From assembly GCA_009760855.2 (NCBI GenBank), contig WPIO01000045.1:2313501-2377500 (forward strand): 64,000 nt of DNA, written 5' to 3'. Numbering within the stretch: position 1 is the first letter of the stretch; each line of letters begins with the position of its first letter. The notes beneath the pieces are model-generated. The model was not told the origin of the DNA. It saw only the letters and a list, made by a program, of their open reading frames with translations, and did not search any database. Shown here in pieces: positions 1-12,129 of this stretch. The DNA is from Cristatella mucedo (lineage: Eukaryota > Bryozoa > Phylactolaemata > Cristatellidae). The position numbers and the translations under genes were made by a program.

Positions 1-567
1 TCCACAGTCAAATCAGCCTATTTTCAGCTTCATAACATTGCTAAAATTAGGGCTTGTTTAGATAAGGATACCACGTCCAAGTTGGTCCATGCATTCGTGA
101 CATCTCGTCTCGACTTCTGCAACTCACTGCTTACTGGCCTACCAGCATGTGCGATCAGGCGATTGCAGCTGGTGCAAAACTCTGCAGCTAGGCTTGTCTG
201 TCGTGAGCGTCGCAGTTGCCACATTACTCCACTTCTCGCCGACCTGCACTGGTTACCAGTCAAGCAACGGATTGACTTCAAGGTTTTGTCGCTCACTTTT
301 AGGTCTCTTCATTCTATGGCTCCAGCCTATCTTTCAGATACACTACCCCATCAGGCAAAGCATCGTACCACTCGCTTTTCGGAATCCAACAGTCTAGAAA
401 TACCTCGTACAAACCTTAAATCCTTTGGAGACCGTGCATTTAGCTCGTATGCTCCCACAGCCTGGAACTCCCTCCCGACCTGCATCAGAACATCCCCTGA
501 CCTGACCACATTTAAAAAAAACTTAAAAACATACCTATTTAGGACAGCATTTAGTGGGTCCTTGTGA
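1..567 (+). CDS. L2-A retrotransposon reverse transcriptase, C-terminal part
   Basis: The frame is open from the first base of the window to TGA at 565-567, so the element continues beyond the left edge. It encodes the region after the catalytic RT core in CR1/L2-like LINEs, starting at STVKSAYFQLHN and ending TAFSGSL. The matching part of the 28.9-30.1 kb copy is on the opposite strand. Over the 161 residues from base 82 I count two differences: I to T in the AYLSD-LPHQ stretch and R to K near the end. Near-identity with an open frame means recent insertion. The catalytic motifs are not in this fragment. It acts only in retrotransposition and is not a host gene. Confidence 0.88.
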   Translation, partial: STVKSAYFQLHNIAKIRACLDKDTTSKLVHAFVTSRLDFCNSLLTGLPACAIRRLQLVQNSAARLVCRERRSCHITPLLADLHWLPVKQRIDFKVLSLTFRSLHSMAPAYLSDTLPHQAKHRTTRFSESNSLEIPRTNLKSFGDRAFSSYAPTAWNSLPTCIRTSPDLTTFKKNLKTYLFRTAFSGSL

Positions 568-805
568 TTCGTCCTCGATGTGCTTATGCGTGCTGACACT
601 GTTCATGCTGCCACTAACCACATTTGCATGCTGACCCAGTGCATGTAACCCCTAACCATGTTATTCATTTTGTTTGTTTTTCAAGCATGATTTTACTTAC
701 TATTCTATTGCGTATCACTTTGCAGCAAATGTAAAGCGCCTAGAAAGAGATTAAGTTCTCTGAGGGCGCTTTATCAAGTGCAATATTATTATTATTATTA
801 TTATA
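1..805 (+). mobile_element. L2-A LINE copy, 3' portion, young
   Basis: The C-terminal RT frame is followed by a 3' UTR with the GCTGACACTGTTCATGCTGCC stretch seen in all copies. Then come the 3' hairpin at 733-772 (AAGCGCC pairing GGCGCTT, inner AGAGA/TCTCT) and an (ATT)n tail at 784-803. The copy is cut by the left window edge. Confidence 0.9.
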
Positions 806-2491
806 AAGTGTAATCTGCCTTGACGTTCATTTTAACGAAAGAAAGCACTGCTTCGGTCTATTTCTTTGACAACTGCCACAAATCTCATCTAGTCTGAAAC
901 CTGTTTGAGGCTATACATAGCACAGGAATTATTGAGCTAGTAGTGGCACGGTTACGCAGCTTTAGCCTCCTCTGCCGGTTTGCTTAACGCTATCCAGTAG
1001 GAATCTAATGTTTCTGATTATTCTAACAAAGGATAAGCGTCCCTAGCGTGCCATATTTCTCAGAGATCGTTGCTAAGCCCATAGCTGAGCTCGGGAACAG
1101 CTATGCAAAGGCCGCCATTTATGGATTTCGGGTTTAGAGAGTTTAGTTCAAGGGTTCAGTTCAAAAGCCGCTTTGAATAAAATTTTAGAGAGAACTCGGA
1201 GCTAAATATAAGTATGCTAATCAAAGTTGACTACTAGGCTGGCGTAGTTAGATTTATTCCAATTGCTTTGGATAATGAACATTGAGCACATCAAATGAAA
1301 ATTACGAATACCTCATAACGATGTGATGCACTGTTATATTTGCGACCTTTCTTATTTAATAATTGCAGTGTTCACAAGGCCAAAACTTAAAGTTTAGGCC
1401 TCTCAGAGGTTGTCTGCTGCATTCGATCAACGGACAACCAGTTTAGTGTAGGCCATAAATTATTGATGAGTTATGTCTAGTGAGCGAATATTCGGCTGAT
1501 TCGCAAAGATCCTGTTTCCAATCCTATGCAATCGCGAGGCAGGTTTCTGGAGCAGCAGCACCTCGGAACTTGTAAAAAATTGATTCCCTGGACGAACTAT
1601 CAGTATTCAGAATGCCCGTTTAAAGGATATCGCTCGACCGGCAGACAATCGCAATCGGTGCCTCCACAGCCGATCTCGCTGCCACTATGCAGCACCGATG
1701 CTGCTATGTCCGAGTGATTTGTTCTTTAATTGTTAATTGTTAATTAAATTTAACTGTTCTTTAATTTCGTCGTGGGAAGGGAACGGTGCATGTCATGACT
1801 GAGGTCAGCGGCGATATGCTTTTGTATAGCGTCTCAGTAAGCTCGTCGTATTACCTGTGTGCTTCCTTTGCTGGTGCACTTTTGAGTGAATGTTATTAGC
1901 AGGAAGTTCTACGAGCCAGCGACAGCAAGTCGGCAGCGTGCTTTGCATGCCTATCTTATTATGATAACGGGGTGCGTTTGCATGCATTCATAATCAGGAT
2001 ATTTAAGATAATCAGGACTTGTTTTTGAACTTTGGTCATTGCTTCTCTTGCAGTGAACTTCAAAGTGCCTGAATAAAAGTTAAATTGTGTTAGGTAATCA
2101 AGACTTCTTATCGTTAGTATTATTATTAGTAGCAGCCTTCAAAGGTGACGAAATCCAACGCCTCAACCTTTTTAATTGTAGAGCGGACAACTAGAGCCCT
2201 TGACCTTTTAGCTAGCTTTCCAAAGTAGACACTGTACAATGCTATATGTTACTCCGTCTAGTCCCACTAATACTGAGCAACAGTACGTCTAGACATAGAA
2301 ATGAACCACGGCTACTCTGTACCTGCTTGGTATATGACAAAGAGACTTTCTATAGATCAAAATTTCTTCATAGTTTGGTGCATTAAAGCCAGCATGTCGC
2401 TTTGTGGATGCTTAAAAATATAAAGTTCTGCCTAATTATAAGCTTGATTGGTGGAGCGGAATAAAAATGGCTGAACATTTCGATAAAGAGT
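806..2491. other. Unassigned intronic/intergenic DNA
   Basis: No exon, RNA gene or recognisable repeat was found here. Short open frames at 1526-1717 and 1805-1987 lack splice borders, domains or similarity to anything else in the window. Confidence 0.5.
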
Positions 2492-3400
2492 TTATGAAAG
2501 CCAAGCAGCCCTCAAAGTTACCAAATTGAAATCCACGTCCAAATTCAAGAGGCCATCTTGAGGCAACCGAGTTACCCAGCGAAGGCGCATTGGTACAGCC
2601 TCTTTGCTGTCAGCTGAGCAAGCGCACGGAAGCGAGCTCGAGCAGAATCCTTCAACCTGAAAGAGCTTGTTTGAAGTCGATGGCGACAGTTTTATCATAT
2701 AGGCAAGCCGGAGTAACCACCCTAAATGAGCAAACAAATTGAGTGACAGGAATTTGAAGTCGGTGCACCGCTTTGTGAGGTAAGCAAGTCAGAGGGATGA
2801 AGGATTTGCCCAGCAAGGCCAAGCAGGTAAATTAGCCTTGCAGGAAGTTTCGGCGCCATCCGCGACGAGTGTCCCGCCGCTCAGGCGCGAACACCGCAAA
2901 GTAGAGTGCAGGGAAAGTCTAGCGGGATTCTCCGGTCCCACATACAGGCCCTCTCCACGCATCAGCTGTCTCTGCTGAATCACATGCTCAGACATTATTA
3001 GAATGCTGATAGCAATAATAACAGGCAGGCCTTTTACATAGCGTCCTCTGGAAACTTGCTGCAGCAAAATCTACGCGCCGGCGATTTGGCGACTTGTGGT
3101 TTTATGCTTTATTGCGGGTTTATGGTTTTATTGGCTTATGGGCTATATGGGATTGTGGTTGAATGATTTAGTGTTTTACAAGTGTGAGTCGCTGCCTGGA
3201 CTGGAGCAGGCGCAGCGGGAAGCAGGACGCTGAGGGGAGACCGGCTGTGCGGTGTAATGCTGCGAGCGTTGAAGGAATACACGAGTGTTGAAGCCCCTCC
3301 CTTGGTGTCTGCGTTTCATCTTTTGTGTACCGGCGCGTGGTTGGTGTTAAATGGTGCAGCCGAAACGACTCGCTGTTAGGGTAAGCAATCAACAACTGTG
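2492..3400. other. GC-richer unassigned block
   Basis: This block is noticeably richer in G and C than its surroundings. On the minus strand it holds three open stretches (2492-2737, 2789-3067, 3168-3395). The middle one contains a hydrophobic run, GLPVIIAISILIM. I recognise no domain, and the frames are not joined by convincing splice sites. It could be an old LTR or other transposon, or a decayed gene fragment; no terminal repeats or primer-binding site were confirmed. Confidence 0.3.
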
Positions 3401-3407
3401 AATGTCA

Positions 3408-3545
3408 CTATGGTTTGGCCAAGGGGTCAAGTCAAGGTGCCTGCCTTTTACGACCGAGGACGCAGGCTCAAGCGAAGCGGCGGCACATGTGAAGCGCCTG
3501 GATAAAGACAAGGTTCTCTTATGGCGCTATGCAAATTAGTTACAC
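3408..3545 (+). mobile_element. SINE-A copy (tRNA-derived, L2-A tail)
   Basis: An A-box-like TGGTTTGGCC...GGTCAAG segment is followed by a degraded B box (CAGGCTCAAGC). The 3' part has the L2-A hairpin form: GTGAAGCGCCTGG, then GGTTCTCTTATGGCGCTATGCAAA. The layout matches the copies at 14.9, 16.7 and 37.8 kb. Confidence 0.65.
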
Positions 3546-3711
3546 GATATGATGCTCTGAATAGTGCTTAGACAAGCGTATGAAAGTACGCAAGTAGCTA
3601 GCTGATACTAGTGTTCCTATAGAGCCACCATTGCGAAAGCGTTGACTGGCTTTTTCAATGACAATCAGGACACGCATCTTTTACGGCAAGCCTTAGGTAC
3701 AGCCAAGAAAT

Positions 3712-3900
3712 AATACTAATAATAATAATACACTTGATAAAGCGCCCTCACTGAGCTCAATCTTTTTCTAGGCGCTTTACATTTGCTCTAAAGGAAATAC
3801 GATCGAACGGTGAGTGGTATCATGCTTAATAGACAAAATAAGTATCGTGGTTAGGGGTGACATGCACAGTGTCAGCAGGCATAAGCACAAGACGGCGAAC
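3712..3900 (-). mobile_element. L2-A 3' end fragment
   Basis: A (TAATAA)n tail leads into the hairpin (GATAAAGCGCCCTCA...CTAGGCGCTTTACATTTG) and the 3' UTR up to GTGTCAGCAGGCATAAGCAC. It is 5' truncated. Confidence 0.8.
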
Positions 3901-5697
3901 AGGGTGGGTAGGCGCGAAGTCTCCATATTGTGGCCTTTATAAATGCTACATGATAAACCCCACCTAATAAGGCAGGGAACCGCAAACTCACTGCCGGGTC
4001 ACTTTGGTGCGGAGGCAAGTAGCCAGCCAGACAATAAGTAAACAGCCTCAAAAACGATTGAACCGGTTTTCGCTGAGCTTTGGTTTTAAGGCGTTGCAGA
4101 TATGGTGAGATTTTCGAAATGAACTTCGTGATATGTTTAAAATGGACACAATACCATCGCTTACCCAGTAATCGCTGCACCACTTGCTGAAGTACTTGAC
4201 TTAACGTGCCCGCACATAGAAGTCATACAGATTCGAATTCAACTATAGCTATTTACTACTGCGAGATAAATGAGCAATTGGTCAGCCGACAAAGTAAGCC
4301 TGTTAACGTTTCTAATGAATTCAGCCAAGTCCCTGCTCGCAGCCTAAATCTGTCATGAACGCCCATATTTTCGAAAACCTTGATTCCTGAAAGTCGGGCC
4401 CTAATAATTAGGAACACGAGAAACCAGAGATTGTGGTTAATATATTAGATTAGTTCATTTTCCTTTGTGCCTCGTTATATTCAGATCTGGCTCTCTTAGA
4501 TAGTGAAATACAGAGCTATCGAGAGTTCGGACTTATTACTCTAAAAGAAAGGGTACTCTTGATTGCTGCAATTTAGGATGTCACTTACCACTGCACAACT
4601 CCAACTGCAAGCAGGGGGTGATAGCCGTTAAGGATTTTCTGCCACTATTACAAATGAGGCTGTTAAATCATTCAATTTTCATAGTCTGATTGCTCTTACG
4701 TATATAGATTGAGTAGCGTGCCTGAATAATGCTTTTAGATCTTGACGGGGTTAATAGCAAGTATTAATTGTTGAATTAAGTGAGTTAAAGCCAAGCCATC
4801 TCCTTATTTCGCGTCATTTAAAAAGTAAATGAAAACCCCTGTTACTCAATACCACTCTTAATCCACGTGAATTATCCGTGTTTGCTTATGCAAGATAACT
4901 GCCTGGGTGTTATCACTAACGAATTGACGTGAGACGTGTCAATGTCCAGCACAGTTTAGCTAAGAAGTTCTTAGCAAAAGATTTTCTTTACTTTATGATA
5001 ATATTAGAGATGAATTGATAAAATCCAGCTGCATGCTATTCATTTAAGTCTGCCTACAATCACGCGATGAGTTTTGTATAGTCGCAATGAGCTTCTTTCA
5101 GATAATGGCAGCTGAGCAAGGAAGTATGCTAGCCAGCAGCTCACAGATAAGGAGCGATCTTCAAGAAATCAAAGCAGAACGCATAATTTATTGAACGGCC
5201 TATTGAAAACTACAGAGAAATATGATCAAAAGCACAACATCTCGGTTGCAGTCAGTGCGATTCAATATAGCTCTTTAATCTCAGCAAATACAGTTATCCA
5301 TTTCATGTGCGGTAATGGAACTAATCATGCTGATTCTTGCCTAATCTGTAAATTCTTACTATAGCCTACGTAGGCCGCAGTAATTTGGTACTCACAAGTA
5401 GTTTTAATTAATGTCCTGGGTATTTTTAAGATAGTTTGGGTGCCTACAGTTTTGTGCTACACGGAGAAGTTGAAAGCCGAATTTATTTTGATTTTTCCCA
5501 TCATAACAGTTTTACAGGAGGTTTGCTGCTCTAATAGCAGTTGATCTGGTTCTTACATATAATAATCTATTCAAGGCCGTGCTCCTTTTAAGATCAAGTT
5601 TGCTAAAAGTCTTGAAATAAGAGCATGGGCTCGACACGTTTCTTTTTGCAAGCATGTACTCGAGCTGAAACTCTGTTGAATATGAATCCATTCATAC
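3901..5697. other. Unassigned, predicted intron or downstream DNA
   Basis: I searched this stretch for the next EGF-like exon expected after the FTP exon at 5698-5922 and found none with phase-1 borders. No repeat family was recognised. Confidence 0.5.
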
Positions 5698-5922
5698 CTT
5701 CTCGTAGAGGATATCCAAACACCAAGACTTCACAGAGAGATAGTGGGGAATAACTGTCCATGTAGATGGCTAGTCTCCGGCCACTAGTGGCACCATTGCA
5801 GTAGTAGGTACTAATTGTAGACGGCTGAGAATCCTGGAACTTGCACTCACTCCAGTTTCTCGTGCTTGGAAAGCCATCGGTACTGTTGGTTACCAGGATG
5901 TAGAAGTCCCGAGGCCAACTTG
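5698..5922 (-). CDS. Exon: F-type lectin-like (FTP) domain, second half
   Basis: This 225-bp minus-strand exon (75 codons) has acceptor TTTTTGTCTAG and donor GTATGA, phase 1 at both ends. It translates as the C-terminal half of a fucolectin/tachylectin-4-like galactose-binding fold: DFYILVTNSTDG, then NWSECKF, TYYCNG, GRRLAI and LCEVLVFG near the end. These are the conserved strand and cysteine positions of the family. The open frame runs past both borders by chance, but similarity to the other second-half exons stops exactly at them. Spliced after 11207-11467 it completes one FTP domain; the junction codon GCA gives Ala. It is likely extracellular and carbohydrate- or ligand-binding by family. 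It is the last recognisable exon before the window's low-coordinate end. Confidence 0.85.
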
Positions 5923-7026
5923 CTAGACAAAAAGGCATGGCGAATATCAATTTGCATTTATTGGGACCACCCTTTGAGAAAAAGCTAGCATATATACTCG
6001 TGCACCTCATCTTAAAACAGTGAAAGATGACCGGTTATGGTGGGCAGACAAGCAGACACATTTCAGCTAGATTTAAATGCCTTAGAAGTATGTAGTTTGC
6101 TGGGTGGCTGCATAACCGATTGAGCTTTCCATTAACCGGGAAAATTTGAATCAATTTATTTAATCGCAACTATTAAAAACCAAAGTTCGCACTTTTTCAA
6201 AATTGGTCATTGTGATCTTCCTCTACCAACACATGAAAGTTAAGCCGTCGACTCACTAATAAAATCTTTAATTGAGGCCGACACTTTGAAGGTCATGCCT
6301 TAGGGGGCGGTTCCGAAATCCGAAAAGGTCTACTCGATTGAAGAGTCAAACTTTAACAGCTTTTATCGTGTGCCAATTGAATGCAGGTATTGCTAGTTCA
6401 CAATTTTTCTATTGCAAGTACAACTTTTGAACTCTATCTGTCCATAAATCAGTGAGGCCTAAAACCATGTTATATGCTTTGGTATAAAAGAAATAAAAGC
6501 CAAACCAAAATTATTAAATTTAGTGCAAGGAACGAGGAAACGACAGAAAGTGGAGGTGCAGGTGGTGCAAGAGTACACTGGAGAGCAGTGAGGTAAGATA
6601 GGTAGGATAGCAGGCGCTCATACATGGACGAGTAGTTTTGTAATAACTTGCCCTAGATCATGGAGAACTTCACGCGAGTGCTGCAAGATGCAATAACCCT
6701 GAAGCTGATGTCCAGAAAATTGAAGAGCAGGCTTAGAAGTAAATACTTGGCTAGACTTTTTATTTGAAAGTTTCAGGAAGGCAGAGTTCATCCACGTGCT
6801 AATGTCTTCAATTCAGGCAGCAAGGAAGGTTAATGAGTCGGATGCAAATCGCAGCTGAAGAATTTGTTTTAAACTTTACGTCTGGGTGAACGTCGGCAGT
6901 GTAGATGAGAAAGCCAGGACTTTGTTTGGCTATACATTCGGTCTGTGAAAAAAGCGCACCGAAACCCGGAGGTAACTGCTCATACTTTAAAGTCTCCAAT
7001 GACAATAAAATGTCAAGATATACACT
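5923..7026. other. Intron, unassigned
   Basis: This lies in the intron between the two FTP half-exons. No family-level repeat was recognised. Confidence 0.5.
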
Positions 7027-7155
7027 TTGATCTCTCTCTCTGTCTCTCTGTCTATCTATCTCTCTGTGTCTCGTCTTTCTCATATTGTCTCTGTCTGACT
7101 CTCTTTTTTCGTCTCTGTCTCGCTGGCTGTATCTTTCTCTGTCTCTCTCTCTCCC
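7027..7155 (+). repeat. Imperfect (CTGTCTCTCT)n pyrimidine microsatellite
   Basis: About 130 bp of CT/CTGT/CTAT units with interruptions forms a strong polypyrimidine tract on the plus strand. The minus-strand open frame rich in RDRERD across it is the repeat read as codons, not a gene. Confidence 0.85.
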
Positions 7156-8161
7156 CCAGGAGTATAGATCACTTGTTAATTGCAGCAAATGTGGTTGAAT
7201 GATCGATGATAACCAGCGAAGAAACCGTAGTCGATATGAAAATGGTTCCGAAGATCATTTTCAACAACCAAAGCAGCACTTCTGGGGAATGGTTAGCACT
7301 AAAAGCCGATTCAAGATTTTTAAAAACATCTATGTAATCTTTTAGCTGCAAGGAAACCACTTGTTCGGGAATCTTGGACATAAACCAAAGAAATAAGACT
7401 GGGTGAAAGTTAATAAGAAGAACTAACTCTATTTAAAATAGAGCATCAGATGCAAAGCCAATTTTGCATCTGGCTGTGCACAAAACATTTCAAATCTACC
7501 TTACTTAGAGAAGTGCAATGCAGCCGAGTTGATTCATGCATATTAGATATCCACCGTTTTTATATCCCATTCACGCTAAGTTTTCTTAAAAATGCTAAAG
7601 GAAAATTACAAAAAGTAAAAAATTATGCATTTTTTCTTTTTCGCCATGAAAGTCACGACTGCCACCAGTGGGCATGGGCCACGTGAAGGGGGCTTTTGTC
7701 ACCTCTATATAGAGGGACAGTGCCCTGTGCTGCCTCATATGCCTGTGCCCTCTCCTGACTGCAGTCACCAACCTAGTAATTTTGTCAATTCCACTCAATA
7801 GCCAACGCCGAGTTCATGTCTGATACACATAATGATTTTGAACTCTAATATTTCATCGATTTCCGGTCTAGCCCCTCCAACATGAACGTCTTGGGGGTCT
7901 GTCCTACTGCACAAACAGTTTCCACTTCTTGGCCCCCTAGATAGTAACCTGGTATTGTCACTGATTGTGACAATAAACCACTTTCTAATACCAGTACTTA
8001 ACTCCACATCAAGTAATTTATAGAATTTACAGTCCATCCGTGAAATTTTGTGTCTATTTTTCTGCTTCTTCCCATCTACAATACTAATTAGTCAGTCTTC
8101 CCATCGCATCACTAATGATTTGTATAGGTTTTTTACATAGTCCTCTAAGATAATTTTAGCA
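7156..8161. other. Intron, unassigned
   Basis: No supported exon. A minus-strand open frame at 7795-8037 has no recognisable domain and may be an old repeat. Confidence 0.45.
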
Positions 8162-8240
8162 ATAGTAATAATAATAAATTGACTGTACGATAGCACTAAA
8201 AGAGAACTAAGTCAATTACTAGGCACTTTACGTACATCAG
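8162..8240 (-). mobile_element. Degraded L2-A 3' tail
   Basis: AATAATAATAATAAA is followed by an eroded hairpin (GCACTAAAAGAGAACTAAG...AGGCACTTTACG). Only the extreme 3' end remains. Confidence 0.55.
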
Positions 8241-8352
8241 AAGAAAAAGTTTACTGCGCCTAAGGGCTTGGTAAGGAAACCTAAGAGATTGTGAGCACTA
8301 AATTCCTTTCAAATTGGAAAATATTCGATTCGTGAGCCACTATAATCGGATT

Positions 8353-8491
8353 TCAGGGAACGTCTTTCCGGTGGTGATGACTCTGCAGTGCATGGTCAAT
8401 GGCACACTTGACCAGAATGACTACGTGAAACGGATTGCACAGATTCTTCTAAATCTAACAGTTGCTATTGAAACAGCCGAGTTTGCAAAGG
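8353..8491 (+). other. Possible plus-strand exon of unknown function
   Basis: On the plus strand the run GNVFPVVMTLQCMVNG to ETAEFAK is open with no stop. It is preceded by an acceptor-like ATCGGATTTCAG and followed by a donor-like AAAG|GTATAT. Codon usage looks coding, with mixed third positions and few repeats, but I recognise no family. No second exon was found nearby on this strand. It could be a chance open frame, part of an unrecognised transposon, or an exon of a nested gene. Confidence 0.25.
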
Positions 8492-8899
8492 TATATTTAA
8501 TTAAGCTTACATATAAAAATGCTTTGAGCCATTTTTGGGATCCGTTGGCCTATGTTAGCCCTCTGTAGATCATATCTCATTATGAGGTATTGGCCAGATT
8601 CAAGAGAAAGCAAGGATTTTAGTGGCTCTCAGTTGACTGCAATCAATCATGACCGTGTGCTGACTGTTTTGAATTGATCAGGTTCCATCTAGGAAATATT
8701 ATTCTTGCATTCCACATCTAATAAGAAAAGACTAAAAGATGAATGGCAAAACTGAGCTACGGTTGATAGGCCAGCCAAACATGATGGCGAGTGTCTGAGA
8801 GAGAATAAACCTTGCAAAGGTCCCTGCCTAATTGCACTTCAAAAGCGATCAATAAAGTTTATCTTAGTCACATTATTTTGCACTTAAACCTGATAAGAA

Positions 8900-9252
8900 G
8901 ACTTTTATTTATTCCAAAACCTGGAGCTCACTCCCGATTGTTGTCACGACGCGCTCCATCAACAAGAAAGTTAAAAGAAGATGGAAAATACCCTTTTTCG
9001 ATAGCTTTTATTGGTCCTTGTGATTTTCCCTTTACATGATTATGCGGGCTGACACTGAGCATGCTGCTACTAAGCAAATTTATTTAGATGTTAAAACTAT
9101 GCATATTGACTTAACCATGTTTTTCTTGTGGCCATTGTGCATGTTACTACTAACCGTTTGATCATGCTTCCTTTAAACCACATGTTAAGGGCCCAAGAAA
9201 AGATTAAGTTCTCCGTGGGAGCTATGCAAATGTATTTTATTGTTATTATTAT
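8900..9252 (+). mobile_element. Degraded L2-A 3' portion
   Basis: CCAAAACCTGGAGCTCACTC aligns with the RT C-terminal WNSLPT codons of intact copies. It is followed by the 3' UTR (GGGCTGACACTGAGCATGCTG), an eroded hairpin (AAGAAAAGATTAAGTTCTCCGTGGGAGCT) and a TTATTATTATC tail. Confidence 0.7.
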
Positions 9253-11206
9253 CATTTCCTCTAGAGCTGCATAGGCGTCATGGGTGCACTACTTTGCCTA
9301 CCATTTGAAAACTGGAAAATTTATCCGTACGAAAAGAGTTTTAGACAACTACAGACTAACAGGTTTATACTTATCGCTTGTGAAAATGATGCGATCATAT
9401 TTTGAAAAAATTAAAACCAATGACTCTCGGCAGCATGGTGTCCTGAATGCCAGGAGTTCATCAGTTCACATTGCACGTGCCAGACCGCCCTACCACAGAG
9501 AGAGTCTCGGTCTTCATCCGTAAACAGTGCGTCTAACGGAAGACCCCGTCATAGAGCACCCACTCTAGCATTCAACTGCTGCTAGCTTTTATCCTCAAAC
9601 TCCAGGTGTGTCCTCCCTCTTCTGTTCTCCATCTCCACCCGCAGATTTCTAAGATGTAAATGTTGCAATCTGCTTTAATTCTGGGGTTCACTTTTACAGA
9701 GCTCGCTGAGAGCTACGTTTTAGGCGCAGCGTGGTGAAGCAGCTTCACGCCCTACAAGCTAAACATAAAATCTAACCCACTAAAATATCCAGACGTGCGA
9801 CTGAGCCACTTCACAAGCACCAAATAAGAATTTTCAAAAATAAAAAAAGTACATCATTTGCCACGCAGTTAGTATAGGATCGTCATCGTACTGCTAAAGG
9901 TAACGACGCCTAAGATGAGCCTTGAAATAAATTTTTCCTAACCAAATATAACCCGAGTAAAGTACTTATTGAGGAATCCTTGCTTGGTGCTGGGGCAGTG
10001 GCTCAGCCAGCTGCCTGATTTGAACTATATACAACTACTACAAAGCAATACTGATATGAGGGTGAGGACGGCTGTTCAGTCAACACCAGTAGCTCTCTTT
10101 TTAGTAAAATGAAGCTTCTTTGAAAGTAGATACAGCAGACAAGAAGAGGCAAAAGCTGGTAGCTTTTATTTCTGGCAAGACAAGGGGGTCATAAGAAATT
10201 TTGGTAGGGCAAGGTTAAACTAAGCACACACTAAAACAGCGAAGGTGCTACTTTTTTCTTTGCTGTCAATACGTATTTTCGCACGCTTCGCATAACTTGA
10301 GCATGCCCGGCATTATAGGAAACTCTCTTATTACGAGAAAGAGTTTACAGACATAGCAGCGACGGCCATATCTGGGTGTATTTTAGGCCCCGTGGGTGCA
10401 AAAGCTGCAGCCCGCCAAATTAATCATCAGCGTTAAGACCACGGCTTCAGTTCAACTGCTCGCAAAAAACAGAAAATATCGGCACCAGCAGGCATTTACA
10501 ACAACCATTGATTTAAGAAATTAAAAAGAAGTCAAGATTAAACACATTCCTCCTTATATTTGGCTCCGTTTGACGATAACTACGTTTTAAGTGCTTAATG
10601 ATGGTCAAACCGAGCACATTACCGAAAATTAGTTAGGATCCTTTTTCTTTTCTCTGTATACATAAAGAACCTCTAAAATGAGCTCAGTGTAAAGGTGTTC
10701 TTACTTTTGATTTTATTATTTTAATCATGGTAATTAGGAGCACAATGCGATGATATACGAAAGGACTGCTGACGTGTTGAAGCCACAATTTCAATTGCTA
10801 GCTAACCAAGCCCCGATGCATTTATTTCCAAAACAATCATAATTCTCCTTTTCCCTCAGTTCGTGTGTGACGACCTCGATTAAGATTTACCTTCGGGGCT
10901 GGTATTCTCAAGTTATACTATTTAAATAAATTTAGTACGGGTTAAATTCTAAAGAAAACATCAGTAATGCCTATCATCGCTGGAATAGAAAATGGCTTAC
11001 TTTATGAATTAAATGAAGAGCTGACAAATACGTTTGAGTGCAGTCGAATTACACAGACTTGCAATTGCTGTTTTTATTATACAAAGAAAGTGCAAGACGG
11101 TGTTCATAGATTCCTAACAGAAATTCATGCCAACAATGTACGTTGATGACAGTGACACAGGGACAGAACTACGTGAAACCACAGCTGCTGCAATTTAAGA
11201 ACTCAC
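9253..11206. other. Intron, unassigned
   Basis: About 2 kb with no recognised exon or repeat. The plus-strand open frame at 9284-9523 has no domain or splice support. Confidence 0.5.
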
Positions 11207-11467
11207 CTTCGGACCCGCGACGATTAACAACTTGAATTTCTTGAATCATGTATGGACCAGACCCATTAAATTGAACGTACCACCAAGGTTTGTAGGAGCT
11301 TTTTAAATGGTTGTCACTAGTTTGCGAGCACGTTTCGTCTCCAATTCGATCTGAGACTCGGCCATCGACAGCCTTTTCTGCCCCGAATACGCATCGTCCA
11401 TTTGACGCCAGTTCGCTGTTACAGCGATCTGTAATTTGGCTAGCTCTCGCGTACAGAGCTATGTTCG
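11207..11467 (-). CDS. Exon: FTP (F-type lectin-like) domain, first half
   Basis: This 261-bp exon (87 codons) has acceptor ATTACTCTAG and donor GTGAGT, phase 1 on both sides. Spliced to the upstream EGF exon at 18897-19037 the junction codon is ACG (Thr), and the domain opens NIALYARASQ, like the NVALxxxA start of F-type lectins. Later landmarks are AEKAVDGRVSD, a Cys in ETCSQT, the hallmark KPWWYVQF, and the strand IQEIQVVNRRG just before the border. The family's sugar-contacting RxD motif after this strand is not intact (RRG), and the usual His in the CxHT segment is Gln. The longer insert with two extra cysteines (RCNSELASNGRC) is specific to this copy. Confidence 0.85.
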
Positions 11468-12129
11468 CTAGAGTAATAGAAAACTTGGTAAATTACGACC
11501 AGATTACTTGCGCTTAGCTGACGCACTGGTACAAAGCGATTATTGCTGTGCCAGTTCGAGCGAAAGCCGGGCAAAGTAAGCAGTAGTGAGTCGGCTCAGC
11601 TTAATCCCAGACCCATGGATATGTCGCAACGGCGGTGCCAGAGACACTAAAACCTAAGATAAATTTCCAATACTCGGGACCAAAATAGAGTGGGCAATAT
11701 TTAAAAATCAAATATAGTCAGTCCGAGTCTAAACTTGTGCGTATAAATTAATTAGGAACCGAAATACATTAATACCGAACGGAGGTTTGTAAACATATTT
11801 ACAGTATAGTTTTGATGAAATGTAAATTTAAAATGTTACACACCTTAAGTGACTAGAATTGCATTAAGTTCTTGAAAGAGAGGTGTATGTTCATTGACTC
11901 TCAAATGTTGCTCAGTTTTGAAAATGTGCGTGCTACTTAACAGAGATGGGCGCCTATACATGATGGTGCCGAGGGTAAAAGAGCCGAGCAGAAATTAAGT
12001 GGATAAATATATTGAAAGTAGTTACGCGTCAAGAACTAAGTGTGGTCTCTTTCAAAACTAGGAAGGGGTTTTATGTGATGCACATATTGTACTTTGAAAT
12101 TTTCACCTGGAAGGCAAAATTCTTTTTTC
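11468..12129. other. Intron, unassigned
   Basis: No recognised feature between the exon acceptor and the L2-A cluster. Confidence 0.5.

Noticed and set aside
3872-4183. Minus-strand open frame of 103 residues
   Set aside because: It starts in the L2-A 3' UTR and runs into unassigned DNA with no domain, so it is incidental.
6808-7188. Minus-strand open frame rich in Arg, Asp and Glu (SR-protein-like)
   Set aside because: It is the CT/CTGT microsatellite read as codons; the composition vanishes outside the repeat.
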